Origin: Myxococcales bacterium
GTDB lineage: Bacteria > Myxococcota_A > Polyangia > Palsa-1104 > JAEUJZ01
Direction of reading: 5' to 3'
NCBI GenBank assembly: GCA_016794365.1
Contig: JAEUKB010000041.1
Span: 62,001-126,000, forward strand
DNA length: 64,000 nucleotides
Shown: positions 15,660 to 24,048 of the stretch, in pieces
How positions within the stretch are numbered: position 1 is the first letter of the stretch
How the letters are laid out: every line of letters starts with the position of its first letter
Made by a program: the position numbers and the translations under genes
The notes under the pieces: generated by a model
Seen by the model: the letters and a program-made list of their open reading frames with translations, nothing else
Databases searched by the model: none
What the model was told of the DNA's origin: nothing

Positions 15660-17234
15660 CTAGTGATGACGGAGCTGCGAGACTTTCTGCGCTTCGGGAT
15701 CGACCCGCAGCTTCTCGGGCAGGTGGAGCAGGAACTCGTCCTTGGGCACCATGATCGTCGCTTCTTTGCGTGCCTTTTTGCCGCCGCCTTCATCCGCCAG
15801 CGAAGCAAACGCCGCGTGATCGAAGAAGCCCGACAGCTCATCGGACACCGGCAGGTTGGGCTTGTCGTTGGCGGGCTGCCGACCGATCAGGCGCTCGACC
15901 AGCATGTCAGTCGGAGGCCGCACAAACCCATGCGGCTTTTGCACGTAGCCGATGCCCATGTCTTCCAGCCACTTGATCGGAGGATCGCCGCCAATCAGCA
16001 CGAACGCGCCCTGGATGGGAATCACGCGCTCGCGGCCTTCGACCAGCTTCATCGTCACGTTGCTGCTGCCGAAGTTCTTCACGTTCGATCCGAACAGCAC
16101 CAGGATGCGCTTTTCGTGGATCGCTTGATCGATGGCTTGGCGGTTCTTGGCTTTGACGCGGTTAAAGGCCTTGCCTCGATACGAGATGATGACCTTGTTG
16201 CGCAGCGCAGGCGTTGCCAGGGACAGCGCCGCTTCGACCGCGCTATCGCCACCGCCCACCACGAGCAGGGTCTTGCCCGAGTAGAGATCGGGATCATCGA
16301 GCAGCGGCTGCACCATCGCTTGGTCTTCCCCAGGTACGTTCAGCCGACGCGGCTTGCCTCGGGTTCCGATGCACAGCATGACCTTCTGCGCCAGGTACTT
16401 GCCCTTGTCGGTGCCGACCGCGAAGGTGCCGTTTGGCTGACGCTCGATCTTTTCGACCACCTCGCGCAGGCGGATGTCGAGCCCAACCTGGGTCAAGATG
16501 CGGTTCCAATCGAGGATGAGCTTGTCCTTGGGCGAGTCGTAGACCGGCAAAAGACCGACGCAGCGGACATCGTAGGGCTCGGCCATCACGTACTTGCCCT
16601 TGGGATAGCGCGCGATCGTCGAAGCCACAAAGGCGTCTTTTTCCAGCACCACGTAGGACAGCTTGCGCTGCTGACAAGACATCGCTGCCGACAGGCCCGC
16701 CGGACCGCTGCCGACAATCACCACGTCCACGCAGGTCAGATCGGGTCGCCCTTGGGGAGCGAGCGCGCCCGGACGCATGCCACTGCGCAGGCTGTGCTCG
16801 ACCGCTGCGCGACCCAGGTTGACGGCGTTTTTGACCAGCGGCTTGCCCGCCGCCTCGCCGAGCAGGTACAGCCCGGGAACCTTGGACTGATAGTAGTCGT
16901 CCAGGTCCGGCACCAGCACGGGTGGCGGCTCGCTGCCTTCGCGGAACATCACGAGCGCCGTCGTCGGGCAGACCACCGCGCACTGCTCACACTGGATGCA
17001 GTCGTCAAAGCGGATGACCTTCGACTTGTTGCTCTTCAGCTCCAAGACGGCGGTGGGACAGACCAGGACGCAGGCCTCGCAGCCGGTGCAGCGCTCGTCG
17101 TTGATGGCGTGGACGAGCACTTTGGTCTTGCTCTCGGTGGGTTCCTTCTTGCTTGCCGCAAGGATGACGCGAACCAGCACCAAGATACCGATGAAACCTA
17201 GCGCGATCAGAGGGCCGATGATGACCGGATCCAT
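15660..17234 (-). CDS. Membrane-anchored 4Fe-4S / FAD-NAD(P) oxidoreductase
   Basis: A 524-residue protein. One N-terminal transmembrane helix (IIGPLIALGFIGILVLVRVIL), two 4Fe-4S clusters (CTGCEACVLVCP near residue 49, CIQCEQCAVVCP near 82), then a thioredoxin-reductase-like flavoprotein: FAD motif VIVGSGPAGLSAA near 171 and NAD(P) motif VVGGGDSAVEAA near 325, ending with GAFVLIGGDPPIKWL. The redox CxxC of thioredoxin reductase is absent, so electrons probably go between NAD(P)H/FAD and the Fe-S clusters rather than to a disulfide. The best local partner is the Fe-S/haem protein at 9426-12392, though they are not in one operon. Substrate unknown. Confidence 0.85.
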   Translation of the reverse strand: MDPVIIGPLIALGFIGILVLVRVILAASKKEPTESKTKVLVHAINDERCTGCEACVLVCPTAVLELKSNKSKVIRFDDCIQCEQCAVVCPTTALVMFREGSEPPPVLVPDLDDYYQSKVPGLYLLGEAAGKPLVKNAVNLGRAAVEHSLRSGMRPGALAPQGRPDLTCVDVVIVGSGPAGLSAAMSCQQRKLSYVVLEKDAFVASTIARYPKGKYVMAEPYDVRCVGLLPVYDSPKDKLILDWNRILTQVGLDIRLREVVEKIERQPNGTFAVGTDKGKYLAQKVMLCIGTRGKPRRLNVPGEDQAMVQPLLDDPDLYSGKTLLVVGGGDSAVEAALSLATPALRNKVIISYRGKAFNRVKAKNRQAIDQAIHEKRILVLFGSNVKNFGSSNVTMKLVEGRERVIPIQGAFVLIGGDPPIKWLEDMGIGYVQKPHGFVRPPTDMLVERLIGRQPANDKPNLPVSDELSGFFDHAAFASLADEGGGKKARKEATIMVPKDEFLLHLPEKLRVDPEAQKVSQLRHH

Positions 17235-17279
17235 AGCCCCTTAGTGTACCGCGCGAGCCGGGAACCTGGATAGCTGCGC

Positions 17280-18275
17280 TCAGCGAAGAAACGAGCCAAT
17301 CCCCAAGCTAATCAGGAGCTGCGGACCGCTGAGCGACGTGGTTTCCAGCCCGGCAGCGTGACCGCGCACCGGCACAACCACATATCCGCCTTCCAGGGCC
17401 AGGTCGAGCCGCAGCCGGGCGATGGCGACGCTCAGGCTCCCGACCAGCACGGGCGCAACCCACGGACCCCACTGGACGCTGCCCACGGTGGCCTGGGCAT
17501 CGCTTGGCTCGCCGACATGTCGCACCAGCCCGAGCCGCAGCCCACCGCCTCCGCGAATCACCAGCTTGGACAGCCGCACCTGACCGTGAATCGCCAGCCG
17601 TCCGCCGATCCGATCGCTGCGCACGCTGCCCAGGGATCCTTCGGTGCGCGCAAACAGATACTGAAGATCGACATCCCAGCCGAGGTGATAGTGGGTATCG
17701 GCCAGTAGACGCAGCCCGCCTCCGGCCAGCAGGGTCGGTGCGTCCTGTTGGACCGCGATGCTGGCGACCACGCCCAGCTCGACCCCAAGCGGGGGCAGCG
17801 GCTGCTTGAGCTTGTCTTCGAGCAGACCGCTCACCGCCTGGACGACCGCCACCGGCTGCGCAGGCTTGGGCGTGGCGATCTCGGTTCGCTGATCGAGCAG
17901 CAGTTCAGCAAAGCTGGCGTAGAGCAGCTCGACAATCGCAACCGCCAATAGTCGCGCGCGCACGGACTCGACCTGGCTGGACAGATCGATGCTGCGCCAG
18001 ATCGACTTGCCGGTCAGCGGATCATCAATGCGCACCGACAGCCGCCCCGGCTCCTCACAGCCGACCCGCGCCACACTGGTCGAGCTGGACGCATCGGGAA
18101 GGGTCAGGACTTGTTCGCCCAGCTCTAGCTGAAGCCAGCGTCGCACGTCCGCAGGCGACACCGCCGCACAGTCATCAATTTGTAGCGCCACTTGTGGGGA
18201 CGAAGATCCCGCCGCCCAGCCCAGCTGCGTCCACAGACAGATTGCAATCCCAGCGCCGATTCGGCCCAGCGTCAA
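17280..18275 (-). CDS. Exported protein, third gene of the sigma-FecR operon
   Basis: About 331 residues. A TTG start at 18275 overlaps the fecR-like stop (TTGA) and is preceded by GGAG seven bases away; it gives a clean signal peptide (AGIAICLWTQLGWAAG). The open frame continues upstream to ATG 18386, but that part overlaps the preceding gene by 115 bp and looks like frame noise. The C-terminal half has alternating Gly/aromatic strands (LGWDVDLQYLFART, SKLVIRGGGGLRLGLVR, LRLDLALEGGYVVVPVRG, LLISLGIGSFLR) typical of a small outer-membrane beta-barrel. N-terminal half shows a Cys pair (IDDCAAVS, RVGCEEPG). It is probably the envelope output of the operon. Confidence 0.65.
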   Translation of the reverse strand: MTLGRIGAGIAICLWTQLGWAAGSSSPQVALQIDDCAAVSPADVRRWLQLELGEQVLTLPDASSSTSVARVGCEEPGRLSVRIDDPLTGKSIWRSIDLSSQVESVRARLLAVAIVELLYASFAELLLDQRTEIATPKPAQPVAVVQAVSGLLEDKLKQPLPPLGVELGVVASIAVQQDAPTLLAGGGLRLLADTHYHLGWDVDLQYLFARTEGSLGSVRSDRIGGRLAIHGQVRLSKLVIRGGGGLRLGLVRHVGEPSDAQATVGSVQWGPWVAPVLVGSLSVAIARLRLDLALEGGYVVVPVRGHAAGLETTSLSGPQLLISLGIGSFLR

Positions 18276-19576
18276 TCGAGCGCTCCGTAGCGCTTGACCG
18301 AACGCAGCCGACGACCGGACGGATACCGTCGCACGTATTCCTCGGCTCGACTGCGCGCTAGGCTCTGCTCTCCGGCTCGTGACCACGCTTCCACTTCCCG
18401 TCCCAGCGCATCTTGCGTCAGCGGGCCTTCGGGGTCCAGTTCACCAACGTGATGAAAGCTGGCTGCGGCTTGGCGAGGCTGTCCCAGGTCATCGAGCCAG
18501 ATCCTTCCGAGGGTAAAGCTGCCGAGCGGAGAGCGCGGATCGCTGGGAAACGATCGCAGCAGTCGCTGAAGTGGCGGCACCGCATCGCTGGGATGACCGG
18601 AAAAGCGCGCGACATCGGCCAGCAGCAGCAGCTCCGCTGGGTCCAGCTCTCCGTCGCGGGATGCGCCATGTACGAACGCCTGGGTGTAGGCCTGCTCGAA
18701 CTTGCCTTGCTCCGCGAGCGACTGCCACGACTCGGTGAAAAGCACTGGATCTTTGACTGGCGCGATGGACGGCAGCTTGGCGGTGACACTTTGCGGTGCT
18801 GGAAGCTTCGCCGATCGAATCGGAGCCACGGGCCCAGGCAAAGGCACCTCGGCACTTGGACGATCCAAGATCGCGGCACTCGGCAGGGCTGAGGCAGACC
18901 TCGGATCCAGCGCCGATGACGGCTCAAACCGCGATGTCGCTTCTGGCACCGATGACGCTTCAAACCGCGCTGTCGCTTCAACCCCCGACGAATCGGATCG
19001 GACGACAGGCTGCGCGTCGGCTTCGGGAAAGTCTCCGCCGGTGCCTGCTGACAGCTCGCGCTGCTGCTTGTTCCACAGCACCCGGACGCGACCTTCGCTG
19101 ACCTCGACGTGAACCTTGTGATTGGGCAGCTCTTTGACCACAAAGCGCGTCCCGAGCACTTCGACCGCGACGCGCTCAGTCTCGACGCGATAGAGCCGCC
19201 TGGGATTTTTCTGAACCTGAAACGATGCCGCGCCCCGCAAGCGAATCAGCACGCGATCGGGCTGTGTCGTCACAAGCTGAAGCTGGCTCTGGGCATCCAG
19301 CGCTTGGGCCAGCGATCCGTCGGTCAGTTGCACGATTGAAGGCTCGATCCGCGCCGCCACCTGGGTCTTGCCCGCACCGTGACCCCACAGCAGCACACCC
19401 GCGACAAAACAGATCATCACGAGCAGCGAGCCCGCGACTTGTTGCCGTCTGCGCCGAACCTGCGTGACCTTGATCTGCGACAGCACAGTGCTGGCACGGG
19501 CGGAAGACCAGTCGGCGCGAACGTGACAGGAGGCTTGACGAATCATTCCTTCCATTTCCGTCGGCAGCTCAGCCAT
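18272..19576 (-). CDS. FecR-like anti-sigma/regulatory protein with TPR tail
   Basis: 434 residues. A short cytoplasmic N-terminus, one transmembrane helix (VAGSLLVMICFVAGVLLWG), then a FecR-type periplasmic domain: VQLTDGSLAQALDAQSQLQLV, RLRGAASFQVQKNPRRLYRVETERVAVEVLGTRFVV, HVEVSEGRVRVLW. A Ser/Ala/Pro linker with FEASSVPEATSRFEPSS-type repeats leads to a C-terminal TPR-like region (FEQAYTQAFVHG, PSDAVPPLQRLLRSFPSDPRS, RQAAASFHHVGELDPEG). Start overlaps the sigma-factor stop by 8 bp. FecR proteins relay an envelope signal to their ECF sigma factor; here there is no TonB receptor and the TPR tail suggests a protein partner, so the ligand is open. Confidence 0.85.
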   Translation of the reverse strand: MAELPTEMEGMIRQASCHVRADWSSARASTVLSQIKVTQVRRRRQQVAGSLLVMICFVAGVLLWGHGAGKTQVAARIEPSIVQLTDGSLAQALDAQSQLQLVTTQPDRVLIRLRGAASFQVQKNPRRLYRVETERVAVEVLGTRFVVKELPNHKVHVEVSEGRVRVLWNKQQRELSAGTGGDFPEADAQPVVRSDSSGVEATARFEASSVPEATSRFEPSSALDPRSASALPSAAILDRPSAEVPLPGPVAPIRSAKLPAPQSVTAKLPSIAPVKDPVLFTESWQSLAEQGKFEQAYTQAFVHGASRDGELDPAELLLLADVARFSGHPSDAVPPLQRLLRSFPSDPRSPLGSFTLGRIWLDDLGQPRQAAASFHHVGELDPEGPLTQDALGREVEAWSRAGEQSLARSRAEEYVRRYPSGRRLRSVKRYGALD

Positions 19577-20147
19577 GACGCAGCCTCCGTTCTAGGACGG
19601 CTTGGGCCGCCGCGATTCGTCGCTTGACCGTCGCCAGCGAGCAGCCACACAGCGTTGCGATCGTATCCAGTTGCTCGCCATCGACGTGACGCAGCGTCCA
19701 CGCGACCCGATCGGACACGGGCAGTAGGTCGAGCTGTCGGTACACCCGCCCAAGCAGCGCGCGCTCTTCGGGTCCACAGCTTGCGTCGGCGATGTGTTCG
19801 TAACAGCAGTCGCGCTCGAGTCCCAAAAAGGCTCGAACCTTGCGCTTTCGCAGGTGCCGACAGGCTTTGCGCACCGCGATGGTCTTGAGCCAGCCTCGGA
19901 CCGCCGCCGGGTTTTGCACCGATCGCAGGCCGCTCATGGCATCGAGGAATACTTCTTGAACCACGTCATCTACCTCGTGATCTCGACCGAGCACGCGCAA
20001 AACCACCGTCGCGACATAGCCTGCATAGTCCGCAAATAAGCGCTCGATGGTGAGCGGCACAGAAACAGTCGGCGCATCGTGCGTCACGATCGCCGGATCG
20101 CTTCCAGGCGGTGGACAGAGCCGCAGGTGGGGAGTGCCGGATGACAT
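19569..20147 (-). CDS. ECF-type RNA polymerase sigma factor
   Basis: 192 residues. Sigma region 2 is ERLFADYAGYVATVVLRVLGRDHEVDDVVQEVFLDAM; region 4 is LDLLPVSDRVAWTLRHVDGEQLDTIATLCGCSLATVKRRIAAAQAVLERRL, the helix-turn-helix that contacts the -35 element. Two Cys (RDCCYEH) lie in the linker. It is the first gene of a three-gene operon with a FecR-like membrane protein and an exported protein, all overlapping, so its activity is likely held by the FecR-like partner. ATG at 20147. Confidence 0.93.
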   Translation of the reverse strand: MSSGTPHLRLCPPPGSDPAIVTHDAPTVSVPLTIERLFADYAGYVATVVLRVLGRDHEVDDVVQEVFLDAMSGLRSVQNPAAVRGWLKTIAVRKACRHLRKRKVRAFLGLERDCCYEHIADASCGPEERALLGRVYRQLDLLPVSDRVAWTLRHVDGEQLDTIATLCGCSLATVKRRIAAAQAVLERRLRHG

Positions 20148-20245
20148 CTACCGACTAAGTGGCAGAAGCGAGAGGAATTGGCTCAGCGGAAGAGGCAAGA
20201 GAGGCTGCCGGGCCCAAGCTGGACACGGCAGCCGAGGCTGCGAGA

Positions 20246-21394
20246 CTAGCGGCAGATTCCAGGGCCGGTCGCCGCAGTGCCAAACGCATCGGCGCACATG
20301 CCCATGGTGCAAGCTGGCGTGCCGCCCTTGGTGCAGAGCTGACGGCAGGTGCTGCTCGCGCCGTCGCACTGGTAGCCATCGGTGCAGTCATTGAGGTAGC
20401 TGCACGAACCACCAGGGGTCACAGCGGTCGTCGGGCTTTCCAAGCAGATCAGGCCCTTCCACGCATCGCTGTTCGGCGGACGCGTGGTGTCGAGGTACAC
20501 GCACTGGCGCTTGGTCGATCCCAGCGACGCGCAGGTTCCGGTGCCCGCCGTGCAGCTCGCCGCGCAGCTTCCCTTGTCTTCGTAGGCCTGACGGACGCAG
20601 CCGCCCATCTTGCCAGTGCCCGCTTCGGTGCAGGTCGCGGTCTTGGTGTTGCAGTCGAAGATGGTGTCGGGGAAGCAGACGCCCGCCGTGTCGTAGTACG
20701 AGCAGGCATAGCCCGGCTTCCGGCAGGTCGTCGCGTTGTTGCAGCTCGCGAGGCAGTAGCTCTTCGCACCCAGGCTGACGCAGCGCGCGCCAGTGCCGCA
20801 GGCCGCATCGCTCGTACACTCGGACGAGCAGTAGCCGCCCGGCGTCGCAGGGTTCATCGGGTTGTTGCCGACGTTGCTCTTCCAGCAGACCGGCGATGGA
20901 CCCTTCTTGCAGACCGCGTCCGAGGTGCAGGGATCGCCGATCGCGCCCGCTCCGCCCGTCATGTCCGCAGGAACAGCCAGATCTGGCGTCGTCGCCATGT
21001 CCGGCTTGGCCATGTCGCCCGTCATCGCCATGTCGCCCGTCGTCGCCATGTCCGGCTTGGACATATCGCCCGTCGTCGCCATGTCGCCCGTCGTCGCCAT
21101 GTCGCCCGTCGTCGCCATGTCGCCCGTCGTGGTCATGTCCGCAGGCGGCATCGTCATGTCGCCCGGCTTCGTCATGTCCATCGGAGGCTGCGCCATATCA
21201 CAGCTCTCGACGGCGGGATTGCAGCCCGTCATGGTCATGTCCACCACTGTGGTCATGTCATCGACAGGCGCGGTCAGATCAACGGTCCCCATATCCGGGG
21301 TCGGTGGCGGATTGGGACAGCCCGCCATAAAAAACACGCCGCTGAGCGACGCAACTGCTGCCAGTAGTTTGGCTCCGCGTAAGCTCAAAACCAT
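20246..21394 (-). CDS. Cys-rich lipoprotein with Asp-Met repeats
   Basis: 382 residues. Lipoprotein signal with lipobox MAGC (Cys26), then a low-complexity spacer of GDMATT-type repeats (residues about 40-135), then a domain with some 24 cysteines in short patterns such as GDPCTSDAVC, YCSSECTSDAACG, YCLASCNNATTC, CVRQAYEDKGSCAASCTAG and CSYLNDCTDGYQC. The plan (lipid anchor, flexible Pro/Asp/Met stalk, disulfide-rich head) is common on myxobacterial cell surfaces. ATG 21394 follows AGGAGG; the longer open frame is rejected. No enzymatic motif seen. Surface adhesion or binding is a guess. Confidence 0.85.
   Translation of the reverse strand: MVLSLRGAKLLAAVASLSGVFFMAGCPNPPPTPDMGTVDLTAPVDDMTTVVDMTMTGCNPAVESCDMAQPPMDMTKPGDMTMPPADMTTTGDMATTGDMATTGDMATTGDMSKPDMATTGDMAMTGDMAKPDMATTPDLAVPADMTGGAGAIGDPCTSDAVCKKGPSPVCWKSNVGNNPMNPATPGGYCSSECTSDAACGTGARCVSLGAKSYCLASCNNATTCRKPGYACSYYDTAGVCFPDTIFDCNTKTATCTEAGTGKMGGCVRQAYEDKGSCAASCTAGTGTCASLGSTKRQCVYLDTTRPPNSDAWKGLICLESPTTAVTPGGSCSYLNDCTDGYQCDGASSTCRQLCTKGGTPACTMGMCADAFGTAATGPGICR
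21011..21133 (-). repeat. 18-bp tandem repeats encoding Gly-Asp-Met-Ala-Thr-Thr
   Basis: Units of CATGTCGCCCGTCGTCGC (plus strand) start at 21011, 21029, 21047, 21062, 21080, 21098 and 21116; one is 15 bp. They form the stalk of the lipoprotein and the three central copies are identical. Confidence 0.9.
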
Positions 21395-21497
21395 GGTTCT
21401 AAAACCTCCTGAGCCGCGCACCCTACCCCACCCACACCTGCCTGTGCGAGCAAAACTTGCACAACCGCCGCACAGCGCAGGAGGTACGCAAACCGCG

Positions 21498-22328
21498 CTA
21501 TTCCACGATCGGAAGGTGTCCGTCGATGACGCGCGGACGAAGCGCAGGACGTAGCTCGGGACGACGCTCGGACCACGCAGCCGCCACGCTCTGATCGAGC
21601 AGATGCGTGGGTCGCACGTTCTTGAGCGCATGCAGCATGACCTGGCGCACGTCGGGAATCGTCGTCTCAAGCTGCGAGAGCAGCGACTCGACTTGTTTGC
21701 GCCGCAGCCCGTCCTGCGATCCGCACAGGTTGCACGGCAAGATCGGATAGCCCGCTTGCTGCGCGTGGGCGGCAATGTCTCGCTCGGCACAGTCGATGAG
21801 CGGTCGAATCACTTCAAAGCGTCCGTCGTCGGTCTGGTACTTGGCGGGCATCGCTTGCAGCTTCCCGGCGTACAGCAGGTTGAGCAGCAGCGTCTGAAGC
21901 GTATCGTCGCGATGATGTCCGAGCGCAATCTTGTTGCAGCCGAGCCGCTCCGCCGCGCTGTAGAGCACACCTCGACGTAGCCGGGAGCACGGTGCGCAGT
22001 ACGTTTCGCCTTCGGACACGAGCTGCTTGACGATGCTGTAGGTGTCTTCGCGCAGGATCTCATACGGTGCGCCAAAGTCCGTCAGCCAGCCTTCCAGCGG
22101 CCTACCGTCATAGCCCGGCTGTCCTTGATCGAGATGAACGGCGACCAGCTCGAAGGGAAACGGCGCGCGCTTTTTGGCTGCCCACAGCAAATCGAGCATC
22201 GTGTAGCTGTCTTTGCCGCCGGAGATCGCCACCATGATGCGGTCTCCCTTCGCGATCAGCCCGTAACTGACGATGGTGCGCTGCATGGTGCGCAGCAGCT
22301 TGGTCTTGCCTTCGGACGAGGTGTTCAT
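21498..22328 (-). CDS. ttcA: tRNA 2-thiocytidine(32) synthetase TtcA
   Basis: 276 residues. PP-loop ATPase SGGKDSYTMLDLL near residue 35, CAPCSRLRRG near 118-127 and CNLCGSQ near 208: the CxxC pairs bind the 4Fe-4S cluster in TtcA. GHHRDDTLQTLLLNLL is the other family hallmark. The enzyme adenylates C32 of certain tRNAs and replaces the oxygen by sulfur. I chose ATG 22328 (MNTSSEGKTK); the longer frame upstream is not conserved-looking. It is divergent from the Ser/Thr kinase at 22412 over 83 bp. Confidence 0.93.
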   Translation of the reverse strand: MNTSSEGKTKLLRTMQRTIVSYGLIAKGDRIMVAISGGKDSYTMLDLLWAAKKRAPFPFELVAVHLDQGQPGYDGRPLEGWLTDFGAPYEILREDTYSIVKQLVSEGETYCAPCSRLRRGVLYSAAERLGCNKIALGHHRDDTLQTLLLNLLYAGKLQAMPAKYQTDDGRFEVIRPLIDCAERDIAAHAQQAGYPILPCNLCGSQDGLRRKQVESLLSQLETTIPDVRQVMLHALKNVRPTHLLDQSVAAAWSERRPELRPALRPRVIDGHLPIVE

Positions 22329-22411
22329 TGGTAAAGCCGCCGCATGATACATTGATGAGACAAGCTGCCCAAAACTGGGCTGCTTTTGGCGCATAACGCC
22401 AGCCAACCATC

Positions 22412-24001
22412 GTGAGCAAAGGCAAGGACCAGGAAAAAATCTGCGTCTCCTGCGAGAGCAGCTATCCGGCGGCGTACTCCTCATGTCCGAGGTGTCAGCT
22501 GCCGCTGGTCTTTCCCGTGATCGGCAAGGTCTGGCGCGTCGATAAGCTCATCGGTCGAGGTGGAATGGGCGCGGTGTTTTTGGCCCACCATACCGAAGAT
22601 CCGCACAAAGTCTCCGCCGTAAAAGTGTTGCAGTTGGTGGTCGGAGAGCAGCGCGCCGATCGCCAAGAAAAAGTCGGTCGCTTTCAGCGCGAGGCCGAAG
22701 CGCTCGGACGACTTACGCATCCCGCGATCGTCGAGCTGTACGACTTTGCGCGCGAACGCGACGGCACGCTGTACATGGCGATGGAGTATCTGCAAGGGAT
22801 GCCTCTGTCGCGGGTGCTGTCGGAGCGCGGTCCGCTCGAGCCCAAAGAAGCGGTGGCGATCCTGCTGCAAGTGCTGGCGGCGGTGTCGTGCGCGCATCGC
22901 GTCGGAATCATCCACCGAGACATCAAGCCGGACAACATCGTCGTGCTGCATCCTCCACCCGACGGAGGAGACAGCAGCTTGCATGACGATCGGATCAAGG
23001 TCGTGGACTTCGGTGTGGCGCGGCTCAAAGACGATCCAGCGACGGAAGCAGGCCAAGCGCTGGGTACGCCGGTGTACATGGCTCCCGAGCAGGCCCAAGG
23101 CGGCGAAATCGACGAGCGCGTCGATATCTACAGCGCAGCGGCGGTGCTGTTCGAGATGCTGAGTGGGCGGCCTCCGTTTTTGCCGCCGGATGGACCGAAT
23201 GCAAACCTGCTGCTGCTCGCGAAGATCATGACGCACGATCCGGCACCGCTGCGCGAGCTACGGCCCGAAGTGTCGGTGGCGCTGGAGTCGGTGATCGAGC
23301 GCGCTCTGTGTCGCGATCGCACGCTGCGTTATCCAACCGTCGATGACTTTGCCGAGTCGCTGCGCACCGCGCTGGCGCATCCCAATGAGCGCTTGTGGAC
23401 CCGGCCTGCGGTGGTGCCGCCCTTGAGCTTGCCGACGCTGGTTGCGCAGGCTGTTGCACCGTCTCGGCCCACGTCGCTGACCAGGACCTATCCGCCGCCG
23501 GTTCGATCGAGTGCGTCGCTGCCACCCGTGATGCGCAGCGGTGGGGTCAACCTGTCGCGCTCGGGGATGAGCACAACAGCGTCGGGACGAACCCACTCGA
23601 ACATGCAGGCGCTGTCGCAGTCTACGTCGGCGCTCAACTCGCTACACTCGCTGCGCAGTGATGGAGTGCCTCTTTCGTCGCTGTCATCCGGTCCCAGCGG
23701 ATCGTTTCCCGGTGGCAGTGCGGGCCTAAGTCCGGTACCCAGCTCGTCGCTGTCTGCAGGAAGATCGGGCGCTGTTGTGCTGCCGCGATCGAGCCTGACA
23801 CCGACACCGGGATCGGAATCGTCGAAGAGCGCATCGCTTCGTCCGAGTGAGCAGCGCTCGCTGACCTATCGCATCCTGATCGCGCTGCTGTATCTGGCGG
23901 CGGTGTCGATCCTGACCTTCAGCCTGCTGTTTGATCGAAGTAGCTGTCACGGAGGCCGCGATCGCGGTCAGAGCATCCCATCGAGCATCGGCGGACCGTA
24001 G
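22412..24001 (+). CDS. Ser/Thr protein kinase with N-terminal zinc ribbon and C-terminal TM
   Basis: 529 residues, GTG start. A zinc ribbon opens the protein (C11, C14, C25, C28). The kinase domain follows: IGRGGMGAVF (47-56), Lys71, HRDIKPDN (168-175), DFGVAR (199-204), GTPVYMAPEQ, and C-lobe DIYSAAAVLFEMLSGRPPF. After about residue 330 comes a Ser/Pro/Thr-rich linker and one transmembrane helix near the end (ILIALLYLAAVSILTFSLLF). All catalytic residues are present, so it should be active. The short periplasmic tail (RSSCHGGRDRGQ) has no domain I recognise. Targets unknown. Confidence 0.95.
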   Translation: MSKGKDQEKICVSCESSYPAAYSSCPRCQLPLVFPVIGKVWRVDKLIGRGGMGAVFLAHHTEDPHKVSAVKVLQLVVGEQRADRQEKVGRFQREAEALGRLTHPAIVELYDFARERDGTLYMAMEYLQGMPLSRVLSERGPLEPKEAVAILLQVLAAVSCAHRVGIIHRDIKPDNIVVLHPPPDGGDSSLHDDRIKVVDFGVARLKDDPATEAGQALGTPVYMAPEQAQGGEIDERVDIYSAAAVLFEMLSGRPPFLPPDGPNANLLLLAKIMTHDPAPLRELRPEVSVALESVIERALCRDRTLRYPTVDDFAESLRTALAHPNERLWTRPAVVPPLSLPTLVAQAVAPSRPTSLTRTYPPPVRSSASLPPVMRSGGVNLSRSGMSTTASGRTHSNMQALSQSTSALNSLHSLRSDGVPLSSLSSGPSGSFPGGSAGLSPVPSSSLSAGRSGAVVLPRSSLTPTPGSESSKSASLRPSEQRSLTYRILIALLYLAAVSILTFSLLFDRSSCHGGRDRGQSIPSSIGGP

Positions 24002-24003
24002 CG

Positions 24004-24035
24004 TAGCGATTCTTTCGGATAGCGATTCTTTCGGA
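24004..24035. repeat. 16-bp tandem repeat, two copies and a partial
   Basis: TAGCGATTCTTTCGGA at 24004-24019 and 24020-24035, then CAGCGATTC. It lies in the 47-bp gap between convergent genes. Confidence 0.85.
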
Positions 24036-24048
24036 CAGCGATTCCGCG

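Noticed and set aside
15227..15841. Minus-strand repeat protein with SADTAGKTSII units
   Set aside because: It is the translation of the minisatellite running into the start of an antisense frame; no start signal and no family.
15480..17201. 573-codon open frame on the plus strand
   Set aside because: Antisense to the Fe-S/FAD gene, begins in the minisatellite, has no recognisable domain and is rich in His/Gln/Arg as expected for a shadow frame.
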